DNA of 64,000 nucleotides from QAMH01 sp900556425 (GCA_902475535.1 CABRZR010000009.1:1-64000), one strand, 5' to 3'. Counted from the stretch's first letter, positions 43,312 to 51,539 are shown. Numbers and translations: made by a program. The notes: generated by a model not told the origin, from the sequence alone.

Positions 43312-44397
43312 GTGAAGGTAATGCAGAAGAACATGCTGGAGTTTATGGATGAGGGCGATATGCGCTTTGTCATCCCGGCCTACCAGCGCCTCTATTCATG
43401 GAACGAGACGCAATGCGAAGAACTCTGGTTGGACATATTGCGAGCGGCTCGTGGCAAGCGCAATCACTTTCTGGGTACCGTTCTCTACAATGTTGTCTAC
43501 GAGGGGGAAGTACCTGACCATATCGAGATTATCGATGGCCAGCAGCGCCTGACCAGTGTATCTCTCATCATCCTTGCCCTGGCAAGATACCTGGAATCTC
43601 ATCCTCGGCTTTCTTCTGACGAAGCGATCGACGGGGAGACGCTCATCTCGCGCTATCTCTTCATAGGCAAGACTGATGATGGACTGCCGATCACCAAGCT
43701 CCTGCCCTCGCATCATGATGCGGGCTCCTATGATGCCGTGATTAGGGGAGAAGCTGGCAATCCCATGTCTTCCATCACCAATAATCTTTCGTTTTTTGAG
43801 GAGAAGATGGCGGAGGACGATTTCGACTACGAGTTATTGCTCGAAGGCCTGCATCGCCTCACGACCATCTTCGTCGAGGTGGACGACTACCGCGATGCGC
43901 AGCCCATATTCGAGAGCGTGAATTCCAAGGGCGTGCCGCTTAACGTAGCGGATATGGTACGCAATTATCTTTTGCTGACGGAAAGTCATGACGAGCAGAC
44001 GCGTCTTTTCGAGGAGTATTGGAAAGTGAGTCAGGAGATGTTCGCACCTGACCCTGGTTCCCTCAAGCTCAATACGGGAATCAAGAGCTGGCTTGCCATT
44101 CGCCTCAAGGGCGCCCGCATTCAAAGCGCAGAGCAGACATACGCTTCGTTCAAAAGATATGTCGAGGATGTTTACCAGGGCGAAAAGGAGCCCATCTTGC
44201 GCGAGCTTCGCGGCTTTTGCCTGATGTGGGCGGAAAACTATCGCTATCACGGCGTCAAGAAGTACAGGTCTGGCTCCGACTGGGCAAAGTTGGGGGCACC
44301 CGCGCTCACGTCAGGGTACAAGCTCAAGAAGGCCGACAACGAAGAGTACGCGCGGCAGTTCCGCGAGAAGCTGCGCAATGCGGACTCCCGTTGGTAG
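43312..44397 (+). CDS. DUF262 (GmrS-like) protein 1
   Basis: About 361 residues. The DUF262 domain shows FVIPAYQRLYSWNETQCEELW, HFLGTVLY and the catalytic-type loop IIDGQQRLTSVSLI, then NSKGVPLNVADMVRNYLL. DUF262 is the ParB-like NTPase half of GmrSD-type (type IV) restriction enzymes. The DUF1524/HNH half that normally follows is missing. The start is uncertain: GTG 43312 (with GCGAGG upstream), ATG 43321 and ATG 43276 are in frame, and an ATG at 43234 lies inside the operator. It precedes a paralogue by 27 bp. A defence role is inferred. Confidence 0.8.
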   Translation: MKVMQKNMLEFMDEGDMRFVIPAYQRLYSWNETQCEELWLDILRAARGKRNHFLGTVLYNVVYEGEVPDHIEIIDGQQRLTSVSLIILALARYLESHPRLSSDEAIDGETLISRYLFIGKTDDGLPITKLLPSHHDAGSYDAVIRGEAGNPMSSITNNLSFFEEKMAEDDFDYELLLEGLHRLTTIFVEVDDYRDAQPIFESVNSKGVPLNVADMVRNYLLLTESHDEQTRLFEEYWKVSQEMFAPDPGSLKLNTGIKSWLAIRLKGARIQSAEQTYASFKRYVEDVYQGEKEPILRELRGFCLMWAENYRYHGVKKYRSGSDWAKLGAPALTSGYKLKKADNEEYARQFREKLRNADSRW

Positions 44398-44424
44398 CGC
44401 TGCTGATTCGTTAGGAGATGCGAC

Positions 44425-45453
44425 ATGATTGCTTCGCTCAAGTCGATTTCGGAGATACTCGGAAAGCCGGATACGCAATATCTCATACCCGTGTTCCAGC
44501 GCGTCTACTCATGGGACCGGATGCAGTGCGAGCAGCTGTGGAATGACATGATGAAGGCGGATTCCGGTGCGGACGGGCATTTTACAGGCACGTTCATCTA
44601 CCGTCCTGAGAGCAACGAAGGCCATGACGACTCTGGTGCCCTATCTGGCTACACGGAGGTCGATCTGATCGATGGTCAGCAGAGACTCACCACGATCACG
44701 CTCATACTCACGGCGCTCAGGGATGCGATGCGCGATGCGGGCGATACGGACCGGGCAAGCCAGATCAACGAGACGTATCTGCATTGCGTTACCGATATGC
44801 CCAAGCTCGTGCTCTCGGCTTCGGATGCCCCCACCATGGCGCATCTTGTCGATGGCGCTCAGGCTCCTGGGGAGGATGACCTGTCCCAGCTCCTCATCGA
44901 AGGATACGAGCTCTTCAGGGAAAAGGTCGAGGAATCCTCCGTCGACGCCGATGCCGTCATAAAGGGTCTCGACAGCTTGCGTGTGGTTGCGGTGGAACTC
45001 GAGGAGGACGACGCGCCGCAGCAGGTGTTCGAGAGCCTCAATGCGAAGGGGCGGCCGCTCTCGACGGTCGACCTGCTCCGCAACGTCATCATGGCAAAGT
45101 ACGGCGCGGTCGAGCAAAGAAGGCTGTTCGACATGTACTGGGCGCCCATTGACGAGGCGTTTCACCAATTCGGCGCCGAGCAGGACGTGTATCTCGACGC
45201 GGCGCTCCATGTCTGGGCCGAGAAGCATGCTCCGAGCATCCGCGCGTCCAAGCGAAGCGAGCTTTACCAGGCGTTCAGAGCCTATCTCCTCGGACATGAC
45301 TCTATCTCGCTCGAGGAATTGCTCAGGTCGATCAACGAGAGTTGTCTCGCCTTTGCCGCCGCCCCCGGTTCCCCGGAGGCAAAGAAGCATCTGGACTGGG
45401 TCGTGGAGAAGCCCCAGGGGCTTATCTCCCAGAACAAGCTCTTCGGCGACTAG
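44425..45453 (+). CDS. DUF262 (GmrS-like) protein 2
   Basis: A 342-residue paralogue of the upstream protein. It shows YLIPVFQRVYSWDRMQCEQLW, HFTGTFIY, LIDGQQRLTTITLI and NAKGRPLSTVDLLRNVIM. It also ends shortly after the helical middle region, without a DUF1524 nuclease domain. TTAGGAG precedes the ATG. The two diverged single-domain DUF262 proteins under one TetR-controlled promoter look like a two-component system rather than a broken GmrSD gene. Confidence 0.83.
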   Translation: MIASLKSISEILGKPDTQYLIPVFQRVYSWDRMQCEQLWNDMMKADSGADGHFTGTFIYRPESNEGHDDSGALSGYTEVDLIDGQQRLTTITLILTALRDAMRDAGDTDRASQINETYLHCVTDMPKLVLSASDAPTMAHLVDGAQAPGEDDLSQLLIEGYELFREKVEESSVDADAVIKGLDSLRVVAVELEEDDAPQQVFESLNAKGRPLSTVDLLRNVIMAKYGAVEQRRLFDMYWAPIDEAFHQFGAEQDVYLDAALHVWAEKHAPSIRASKRSELYQAFRAYLLGHDSISLEELLRSINESCLAFAAAPGSPEAKKHLDWVVEKPQGLISQNKLFGD

Positions 45454-45499
45454 CACGAAAACCGTTACGCTGTCTTGCGTGGAGGACGCCTCGTTTCTC

Positions 45500-45880
45500 C
45501 TATTTCATGAAGTCGCATTTCTGGCAGTGCCTTGGGGTTTCAGCGCTTGCCTCGCGATGGAAGAGCCCGGCCCACTGGCAGATGCTTTGCAGGATGGGCA
45601 CGACGGACGCGCCCTTTTCGGTCAGGGAGTATTCCACGCGCGGCGGAATCTCGTCGTAGCTCTTGCGGTTTACGATGCCGGATGCCATGAGTTCCTTGAT
45701 CTCGCTCGACAGTACGGCATCGGAGATGTTGGCAAGCTCGTTTCGGAGCTCGCTGTAGCGGAGCGTGTCCTTTGCGGCCAGGACGCAGATGATGCGCGAC
45801 TTCCATCGGCCGCCGAAGACGTCCAGCCCGTATTCCAGGGGGCAGCGGATGTCCTTCTCCAGTTTGCGTTTGTGTGCCAT
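45500..45880 (-). CDS. HxlR-family transcriptional regulator
   Basis: A 126-residue winged-helix regulator with the HxlR signature (CPLEYGLDVFGGRWKSRIICVL, RYSELRNELANISDAVLSSEI, YSLTEKGASVVPIL). The N-terminal conserved Cys (RCPLEY) and a C-terminal CQKC are candidates for redox or electrophile sensing, as in other HxlR proteins. AAAGGAG precedes the ATG. It lies 27 bp downstream of the radical SAM gene on the same strand, and the OsmC/flavin-like stress genes lie beyond that. Confidence 0.9.
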   Translation of the reverse strand: MAHKRKLEKDIRCPLEYGLDVFGGRWKSRIICVLAAKDTLRYSELRNELANISDAVLSSEIKELMASGIVNRKSYDEIPPRVEYSLTEKGASVVPILQSICQWAGLFHREASAETPRHCQKCDFMK

Positions 45881-45907
45881 GGCCTACGCTCCTTTGGCTT
45901 CTGTCGG

Positions 45908-46792
45908 CTACATGGATTTGAGGTGGCTGCGGAAGTGCGCAAGCCGCTCTTCGTCTGCGTTTGCGATTCTCGCATCGAGATACTCTAGCACCTGTTCCCT
46001 TTGCTGCGGGACGAGGGCGTTGAAGGGCGCCGTGTTGCCGATGTGGGCGCCCAGGAGAAAGGTCTCGTTTTGCATCAGCTCCACGAACAGGCGCAGCTCG
46101 CGCAGGATATCCGTCTCGCTCGACGGGACGAAGGCGCCGTTCTCGATGGCTTCTTTGAGCGGGGAGCCAGGGAAGAGCGTGAGCGTATGGATCATGATGC
46201 GTTTTGGGCTTGTCTTTCCGAATGTCTCCACGGTTGCCCTGACGTTCTCTTCGTACCTGCCCGCACCGGCAATGCCCGCTAGGTAGAATAGGTCGTAGGT
46301 GATGCCTGCCTCGTCGAGGCGCCCGCATTGCTCGATGATGTCAGCGGCAGTATGTCCTTTGCGCATGAACGTGAGGGCGTCGTCCAAGCCGCTTTCGGCA
46401 CCTATCGAGATATCGGATACGCCGAGTCGCGCGAGTTCCCGGAGCTCCTCGTCGCTTTTGCGCCCCACATCCTCGATGCGGGCGAAGCACCCGATCGTGT
46501 GCACCTTTGGCATGGAGGCGCGGATACCTTCGATAGTTTCGCGAAGGCGCTGCATCGGCAAGCAAAAGGCATTGCCTCCCGTCAGGAAGACACGATCGGG
46601 ATCCTTCCATGACGACTGCGCGAGCTCCATGATGTCAGCGCGAACCTCGTCTTCGGGTGAGATGGTGAACGCGGATCCCTTGAACATGGTGCAGAACCTG
46701 CATTTGTTGTGCGAGCATCCTTGAGCGACTTGCAGCATCGCCTCGGTCTGTTCGAACAGTGGTCGCCAGTACGCTCCTTCGGAATAATGCAT
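45908..46792 (-). CDS. radical SAM protein with CX4CX2C motif
   Basis: A 294-residue radical SAM enzyme. The cluster motif is CSHNKCRFC, CX4CX2C instead of the usual CX3CX2C, which is a known variant in this family. TIM-barrel landmarks are VFLTGGNAF, IGCFARIEDV, ISIGAESGLDDAL and HTLTLFPGSPL. Substrate is unknown. I start at MHYSEGAYW because GGGGGAGTGA precedes it; an in-frame start 42 bp upstream is unlikely. It is divergent from the ABM-like gene and probably co-transcribed with hxlR. Confidence 0.87.
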   Translation of the reverse strand: MHYSEGAYWRPLFEQTEAMLQVAQGCSHNKCRFCTMFKGSAFTISPEDEVRADIMELAQSSWKDPDRVFLTGGNAFCLPMQRLRETIEGIRASMPKVHTIGCFARIEDVGRKSDEELRELARLGVSDISIGAESGLDDALTFMRKGHTAADIIEQCGRLDEAGITYDLFYLAGIAGAGRYEENVRATVETFGKTSPKRIMIHTLTLFPGSPLKEAIENGAFVPSSETDILRELRLFVELMQNETFLLGAHIGNTAPFNALVPQQREQVLEYLDARIANADEERLAHFRSHLKSM

Positions 46793-46858
46793 GAAAATCA
46801 CTCCCCCTTGTCCATTGATAGCTTCGCAGGGCATCCCCCAAAAATCCAGTAACTAGGA

Positions 46859-46881
46859 AAAAGATGAGTGGCTAATCTTTT
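46859..46881. promoter_or_regulatory. inverted repeat upstream of the stress operon
   Basis: AAAAGAT and ATCTTTT are perfect complements with a 9-bp spacer, in the divergent region between the radical SAM and ABM-like genes. It is a candidate operator for the nearby HxlR protein. Confidence 0.4.
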
Positions 46882-46966
46882 GCCCCATATCTCGAAATCC
46901 ATTTGATGCTCTTATAGAGTTCGCCTTGTCAAAACCAGTGCTAAGCGTTTCGGAAAGGAGACGGAC

Positions 46967-47257
46967 ATGGCAGTGAAAGCATATTTGGAAGCGATCATGA
47001 CCATCGAGCCGGAGAATCGCGCAGCGGCCGCGGAGGTCTACACGACCTATCGTCAGCCCTTCTTGGACGACATCGAGGGGGCGCTCACCAAGGAACTCTT
47101 GGTGCGCGACGAGGATGTGCAGGTGATTCACGGATTCGACAGCATGGAGCATGCGAAGGCATACCTCGAGAGCGACTTGTTCACGACCAAGGTCGCCCCG
47201 GGCCTGCAGCCGCTTTGGGCAGCAGATCCCGACATCCGCTTCTACGAAGTTGCATAG
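46967..47257 (+). CDS. ABM-like dimeric alpha/beta-barrel protein
   Basis: A 96-residue protein of the antibiotic-biosynthesis-monooxygenase/dimeric ferredoxin-like fold, judged by length and layout (VKAYLEAIMTIEPENRAAA, VQVIHGFDSMEHAKAYLESDLF). Such proteins act on quinols, haem or small reactive compounds. GGAAAGGAG precedes the ATG. It heads a three-gene set with OsmC and a flavin-binding protein, which suggests a detoxification role. Confidence 0.7.
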   Translation: MAVKAYLEAIMTIEPENRAAAAEVYTTYRQPFLDDIEGALTKELLVRDEDVQVIHGFDSMEHAKAYLESDLFTTKVAPGLQPLWAADPDIRFYEVA

Positions 47258-47344
47258 AGAAGGCGCGCCCGGAATCCGGGCGCTTTTTCGATTGGTCGGA
47301 CTCGTCTGGTGGCGCAAGCCGATACGAGAGGAAAGGACAGAGAC

Positions 47345-47788
47345 ATGAAGACTACCGCAAAGGCAACGACCACGAAGGCCCCGGAGGGGCTCAAGACGAC
47401 CACGTCGGTAAGGGAGTTCGAGGTCACATGTGACGAGCCCGTCGAGTCGGGCGGCACCAACCTGGGCATGAACCCGGTGGAGCTCTTGCTCGCGAGTCTG
47501 GGAAGCTGCATGACCATCGCGGCGTTCTACCTTGCCCCCGCGCAGGGCATCAAGGTGAACGCCTTCAGCGTCGAGCTGGAGGGAGACGTCGATCCCGATG
47601 GGTTCATGGGGCTCAACCCCGAGGTGCGCAACGGCTTCTCTGAGATTCGCATAACGCCGCACATCTCGTGCGATGCCCCTGCCGATAAGGCGCGCGAGTT
47701 CGTGGAGCTCGTCGCGAGCAGGTGCCCCGTTCATGACACGATCGAGAATGGCACGAGGATCGACTGCGTCGATATCGTGGTCGAGTAG
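47345..47788 (+). CDS. OsmC/Ohr-family peroxiredoxin-like protein
   Basis: A 147-residue OsmC-type protein that reduces organic or fatty-acid hydroperoxides by a Cys pair. The peroxidatic Cys is in LASLGSCMTIAAF and the resolving Cys in ASRCPVHDT, with the Arg/Glu network in GMNPVELLL. GAGGAAAGG precedes the ATG at 47345. Confidence 0.9.
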   Translation: MKTTAKATTTKAPEGLKTTTSVREFEVTCDEPVESGGTNLGMNPVELLLASLGSCMTIAAFYLAPAQGIKVNAFSVELEGDVDPDGFMGLNPEVRNGFSEIRITPHISCDAPADKAREFVELVASRCPVHDTIENGTRIDCVDIVVE

Positions 47789-47809
47789 AAGCTGCCATCT
47801 GCGTTACAT

Positions 47810-47846
47810 GCCCGGATGCCATACCCCCCCCCATGTGCATCCGGGC
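47810..47846. terminator. stem-loop between osmC and the flavin-binding gene
   Basis: GCCCGGATGC (47810-47819) and GCATCCGGGC (47837-47846) form a perfect 10-bp stem. The loop contains a C9 run (47824-47832). No T-run follows, so it could be an attenuator. Confidence 0.6.
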
Positions 47847-47874
47847 TCCCCTTGAATTTCGAAGGAGGACGATC

Positions 47875-48285
47875 ATGGCGAAGATGCCGCAAGACTGCAT
47901 GGACATGATTAACAACGTGTACGCCGCCGCTGTTGCCACGGCAGATGCAAATGGCGTGCCGAACGTGGTCTGCTGCTCCATGAAGCAGGCCTATGACGAC
48001 GAGACCGTGATGATTTCCGACCAGTACATGCGCAAGACGCTCGCGAACGTGATGGCTGGCTCGAAGATGGCCGTAAGCGTTTGGGACGAGACGCATGGAT
48101 ATCAGGTGAAGGGTTCGGTAACGTACGAGAACGAAGGCGAACGCTACGAGGCCATAGCCGCCCAGGTGCACCAGATTTTGAGCTCCATGGGCTATGATTT
48201 CTATTCAAAGGGCGTTTGCTGGCTCCACGTGGAGGAAGTGTATTCGCTTACTCCCGGCGAAGACGCCGGCACACTAATTTGCTGA
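47875..48285 (+). CDS. pyridoxamine 5'-phosphate oxidase-like flavin-binding protein
   Basis: A 136-residue split-barrel protein of the PNPOx-like family, usually FMN- or F420-binding (VYAAAVATADANGVPNVVCC, KTLANVMAGSKMAVSVWDE, YQVKGSVTYENEGERYEAI). GAAGGAGG precedes the ATG. Together with OsmC and the ABM-like protein it forms a small redox-stress set next to an HxlR regulator. Confidence 0.85.
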   Translation: MAKMPQDCMDMINNVYAAAVATADANGVPNVVCCSMKQAYDDETVMISDQYMRKTLANVMAGSKMAVSVWDETHGYQVKGSVTYENEGERYEAIAAQVHQILSSMGYDFYSKGVCWLHVEEVYSLTPGEDAGTLIC

Positions 48286-48290
48286 CGATG

Positions 48291-48320
48291 GGACAAATGT
48301 CGCCGGGGCACTTTTGTCTC
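48291..48320. repeat. hairpin repeat GACAAATGTCGCC...GGCACTTTTGTCT, copy 2
   Basis: It has the same 28-bp core as 42565-42592 and also follows TGACGAT. The remaining 48321-48570 has no gene but two related stretches (GCCAAGTGGTGTGT and GCCAAGTAATGTGT), which look like another degenerate repeat. Confidence 0.8.
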
Positions 48321-48570
48321 ATTCTCAGCCTGTGCAGCCATCACGCCGCAATTCGTGGCGTTTTCGCCAAGTGGTGTGTCTCTGTGACAGCATCGCCGAC
48401 CACCACGGCACAGCTTTTGGCACACGTCAGGGCTCTTGCCAAGTAATGTGTGCTGGTGACCATACAGGTAGCTCAATGTAGGCGGGTTTAGATATGAGGA
48501 TGTCAGGTCTATGAAAGACGCGAACCCCGCCGAACTTCCCAGTCCAAACAGGGTTCGCAAACTAGACTCG

Positions 48571-48646
48571 TGGTGGAGATGAAGGGATTCGAACCCTCGG
48601 CCCCCACGTTGCGAACGTGATGCTCTCCCAGCTGAGCTACATCCCC
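48571..48646 (-). tRNA. tRNA-Ala (anticodon CGC)
   Basis: A full 76-nt cloverleaf on the minus strand. The acceptor GGGGATG/CATCTCC pairs with one G-T, the D arm is GCTC...GAGC, the anticodon stem TCACG/CGTGG holds loop TTCGCAA with anticodon CGC, the T arm is GAGGG-TTCGAAT-CCCTT, and CCA is encoded. It reads the alanine codon GCG. A minus-strand TATAAT lies about 35 bp upstream at 48687-48682. Confidence 0.93.
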
Positions 48647-48731
48647 ACTAGAATATGGCGCGCAACGGCGCGCGGGTAAGGATTATAGCGCATTTCCCGC
48701 GAGCGGGAAGGGGTATGCCCCGGCTTTATGC

Positions 48732-48737
48732 GATAAT
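48732..48737 (+). promoter_or_regulatory. -10 box of a probable leaderless promoter for the deacetylase
   Basis: GATAAT ends 7 bp before the ATG at 48745 and no Shine-Dalgarno sequence lies between them. Confidence 0.45.
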
Positions 48738-48744
48738 GACCCCC

Positions 48745-49680
48745 ATGCAAACGAGCAATAACATATTCCGCATACTCATCATCGCGTGTGTCGTTCTCTT
48801 CATTGGAGCAATCGCCCAGCAGTTCTACATTTCGCACGTCGAGTCGAGTTATGCCAAGTCGGGCGAGCAGCTCGAGCAGGCAAAGGCGAGCGTTGCCACC
48901 GCGACCCAACAAAACGAACAGCTCAAGAAGCAAGAAGAGGACACGTACATCGCCTGGCGCAATGCCCAGGGACGCCTCTCGCTTTTCGGTGATAAGGGCG
49001 GAAAGGTTGCCTACCTTACCTTCGACGACGGCCCGTGTGATGCCCTCACTCCCAAGAACCTCGAGATTCTCAAGCAGAAAGGGGCTGTCGCAACCTGGTT
49101 CTGCCTGGCAAACGACGAGCTCTACACGTATCTCAACCTCGACTTGTGCAAGAAGATCGAGGAGCAGGGGTCGGCCGTTGGCATTCACGATTGGGACCAG
49201 GACGACTCGTACAGCTACTACAAGGGCAGTGTCGACAATTACTTCACGAGCGACTTCGACAAGGCCAAGGCCAAGCTCGAGGCAGCCGTTGGTCATGAGA
49301 TCAAGATCACGCGCTTTGCCGGTGGCAGTCTCACCATCGGCTATTACAATCCCGAAATCGGCAAGGCGCTTCCCCGCGCGATGCTCGAGCGCGGCTATCA
49401 GTACTTCGATTGGAATGTCCTTGCCGGTGACAGTGAGCCCTCGCAGTTCGTGAACGGCTCGACGCCCAAGGACCGCATCGTGAGCAACGTCTTGAGCGAG
49501 GCGGAGTTCTTCGCGAAGACGGATTCTCCCATCTGCGTGCTCATGCACGATAACCCTGGCAAGAATACCACCACAGAAGCGCTTCCCGAGATCATCGATG
49601 GGCTGCGCGCGCTGGGCTACGAATTCAAGACGCTCGATTACGATGCTCCCGGTTTTTACCAGGTGGTGATTACCGAATGA
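48745..49680 (+). CDS. membrane-anchored polysaccharide deacetylase (NodB domain)
   Basis: A 311-residue protein with an N-terminal TM anchor (FRILIIACVVLFIGAIAQQF), a short coiled coil (about 35-70) and a NodB-fold deacetylase. Motif 1 is TFDDGP; motif 2 is changed from the usual HTxxH to IHDWDQD, keeping one His with acidic residues. Later motifs are RFAGGS, DWNVLAGD and VLMHDN. It probably removes acetyl groups from cell-wall glycan outside the membrane. The altered metal site may lower or change activity. The next gene overlaps by 4 bp (ATGA). Confidence 0.87.
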   Translation: MQTSNNIFRILIIACVVLFIGAIAQQFYISHVESSYAKSGEQLEQAKASVATATQQNEQLKKQEEDTYIAWRNAQGRLSLFGDKGGKVAYLTFDDGPCDALTPKNLEILKQKGAVATWFCLANDELYTYLNLDLCKKIEEQGSAVGIHDWDQDDSYSYYKGSVDNYFTSDFDKAKAKLEAAVGHEIKITRFAGGSLTIGYYNPEIGKALPRAMLERGYQYFDWNVLAGDSEPSQFVNGSTPKDRIVSNVLSEAEFFAKTDSPICVLMHDNPGKNTTTEALPEIIDGLRALGYEFKTLDYDAPGFYQVVITE

Positions 49681-50480
49681 CGTACTCGCGCGGACAATAC
49701 GACGACGATTACGAGCGCAGCAGACGCTCCCGTCACGATGCTTCCGAGGGACGTTCCGAGCGTCGTACGGGCACTGGGTCGAGCCGCTACTCGCGCACAT
49801 CCGAACGCTACGCACGCCATGCCTCGGCGCAACGGGACGAAAGATACTCCGAGAGCAGGCCGCAAAACCGCTCGAGACGCCAACGTCCCGAGGATTCCTC
49901 TCGCGTGCGTCAACGCAGCAGACAGGATGTCGATTATGATACCTCTCGCAGTGGCAATCGCCGCTCCAACCGACGCCCAGCCGTGAACGAGGAGCAGCGC
50001 GGCGAAAGGCGCAACCGCAGTGGCGCTCGCGCCGACCGTGCGTATGAGCCGCGCGACAATCGCCAGCGGGATATGCGCCAGCGAGATGCGCGTCCCACCC
50101 AGCATGCCGTCCCGCGCGCCGGGCAGCGCAGCGTCAACCAGGCGACGCAATACAGTAGGGACCGTTACGTGAGTCAGCCTGGCCAGCAGCGGGGCAGCTC
50201 CGTGAGCCAGCAGAACTACGACAAGGCCCGACGTGTCAAGCCGGTCGACCCCCGCGCGATTCTTGCCTCGGGAGTCATCGCCGTTATCTTGCTCGCTGTT
50301 ATCGTTGTGCGATTTATCGCCTTTGGCGGAGTCGCAAGCGAGTACGGCGCTGCCAAGGCGGCAATTGACGAGCAGCAAGCACAGTTAACCGAGCTCCAAA
50401 CATCGAACGGTGAGCTTCAGGCGGAGATGGACTCCATGCAGGGCCTTATCGACCGCTATAACAATTCCGGGAAGAAGTAG
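49677..50480 (+). CDS. Arg/Ser-rich single-TM coiled-coil protein
   Basis: A 267-residue bitopic protein. Residues 1-190 are disordered, very rich in Arg, Ser, Gln and Tyr, and strongly basic; a TM helix (about 195-217) is followed by an outside coiled coil (AKAAIDEQQAQLTELQTSNG, ELQAEMDSMQGLIDRY). The layout resembles FtsL/DivIC-type divisome proteins with an oversized cytoplasmic tail, but there is no sequence proof. It is coupled by ATGA overlap to the deacetylase, which suggests cell-wall work. Confidence 0.75.
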   Translation: MTYSRGQYDDDYERSRRSRHDASEGRSERRTGTGSSRYSRTSERYARHASAQRDERYSESRPQNRSRRQRPEDSSRVRQRSRQDVDYDTSRSGNRRSNRRPAVNEEQRGERRNRSGARADRAYEPRDNRQRDMRQRDARPTQHAVPRAGQRSVNQATQYSRDRYVSQPGQQRGSSVSQQNYDKARRVKPVDPRAILASGVIAVILLAVIVVRFIAFGGVASEYGAAKAAIDEQQAQLTELQTSNGELQAEMDSMQGLIDRYNNSGKK

Positions 50481-50495
50481 GGACGGGCTTTCTGC

Positions 50496-51464
50496 CTACT
50501 CCACGATTTCGGCCGCTTCCTCGGCTTCCAGGGGCGTGAGCTCACCTTCTGGCGTCTTGCGCGCCGCTCGGATCATGTCGACGGCGACGAGTGCGAGCCC
50601 GCACCAGATGCACGCGAAGCAGATGTCGTGGGCAAACGTGAAGGCCTCGCCGTTGACGAACACGCCGCATAGCAACGCGATCGTGGGGCTTACGTACTGC
50701 ATGAAGCCCAAGATGGTCAGGGGGATGGAGTTTGCCGCCGTCGCGAACAGGATGAGCGGAACGGCCGTGACCGCACCGCCCAGGACGAGAAGCCCCGTCG
50801 TGTTCCATCCCGCAGCGCTCGTCACGTCGCCGAGGAATCCGTGGCTTCCCGTCACGAACGCGAGCACGATGACAAAGACGATGGCTACGGGCGCCATGAC
50901 GGCGCTTTCCACGGCAATGGCCTCGACGGCCGGGTAGCCGCCCTTCTTCTTGATGGCGCCGTAGACGCCAAAGCTCAAGGCGAGGTAGATCGCTAACCAC
51001 GGAAAACTCCCGTAACTAACCGTGAAGTACAGGATACCGATGCAACAGAGTGCGACGGCAATCCATTGCAGGGGCGAGAGGCGCTCCTTGAATATGACGA
51101 GACCTAGCAGGATGGAGACGAGCGGGTTGATGTAGTAGCCGAGCGATGCCTCCACGATATGGTCTATGTGAACGGCGAATATGTACGTGCCCCAGTTGGA
51201 CGTGATGATGATGGCGGCGGGAATCAGGAAGCGCAGCGCGCGCTTGTCCTTGAGCAGCGAGGTGAAGTTCCATCGGGCGATGAGGCAGATGATGGCGGTG
51301 AGCGCGAAGCACCAGATGACGCGCTGTGCCGTCACCTCGAGCGGATCGACATGGTCGAGCAGCTTCCAATACAGAGGGAACAGGCCCCAAAGCAGATAGC
51401 AGCCGATGCCGGCTGCCATACCCTGGCGCGTTCGCTTTCTGATGTCACCCACGTCGTGATTCAT
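50496..51464 (-). CDS. rarD: RarD-type EamA-family transporter
   Basis: A 322-residue protein with ten TM helices of the drug/metabolite transporter superfamily, RarD subgroup (GIGCYLLWGLFPLYWKLL, TAQRVIWCFALTAIICL, NWGTYIFAV, LGYYINPLVSILLGLVIFKERLSPLQWIAV, LGFMQYVSPTIALL, in parts). The substrate is unknown. It is read from an ATG with TATAAT 7 bp upstream and no ribosome-binding site. Confidence 0.9.
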   Translation of the reverse strand: MNHDVGDIRKRTRQGMAAGIGCYLLWGLFPLYWKLLDHVDPLEVTAQRVIWCFALTAIICLIARWNFTSLLKDKRALRFLIPAAIIITSNWGTYIFAVHIDHIVEASLGYYINPLVSILLGLVIFKERLSPLQWIAVALCCIGILYFTVSYGSFPWLAIYLALSFGVYGAIKKKGGYPAVEAIAVESAVMAPVAIVFVIVLAFVTGSHGFLGDVTSAAGWNTTGLLVLGGAVTAVPLILFATAANSIPLTILGFMQYVSPTIALLCGVFVNGEAFTFAHDICFACIWCGLALVAVDMIRAARKTPEGELTPLEAEEAAEIVE

Positions 51465-51471
51465 GGACGTG

Positions 51472-51477
51472 ATTATA
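51472..51477 (-). promoter_or_regulatory. TATAAT box of a leaderless promoter for rarD
   Basis: On the minus strand TATAAT (51477 to 51472) is followed by 7 bases and the ATG at 51464. Confidence 0.55.
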
Positions 51478-51539
51478 GCCAGCATGCCATGTGCGCGTAA
51501 GAACTTCCGTGGATGTAAGGAGTGGGTTGCCGGGTGGCG

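Noticed and set aside
47824..47832. C9 run as a phase-variation tract
   Set aside because: It lies in the loop of an intergenic stem rather than near a promoter or in a coding start, so a switching effect is not evident.
48321..48570. A gene in the gap before tRNA-Ala
   Set aside because: Only short frames without ribosome-binding sites; repeat-like sequence explains the region better.
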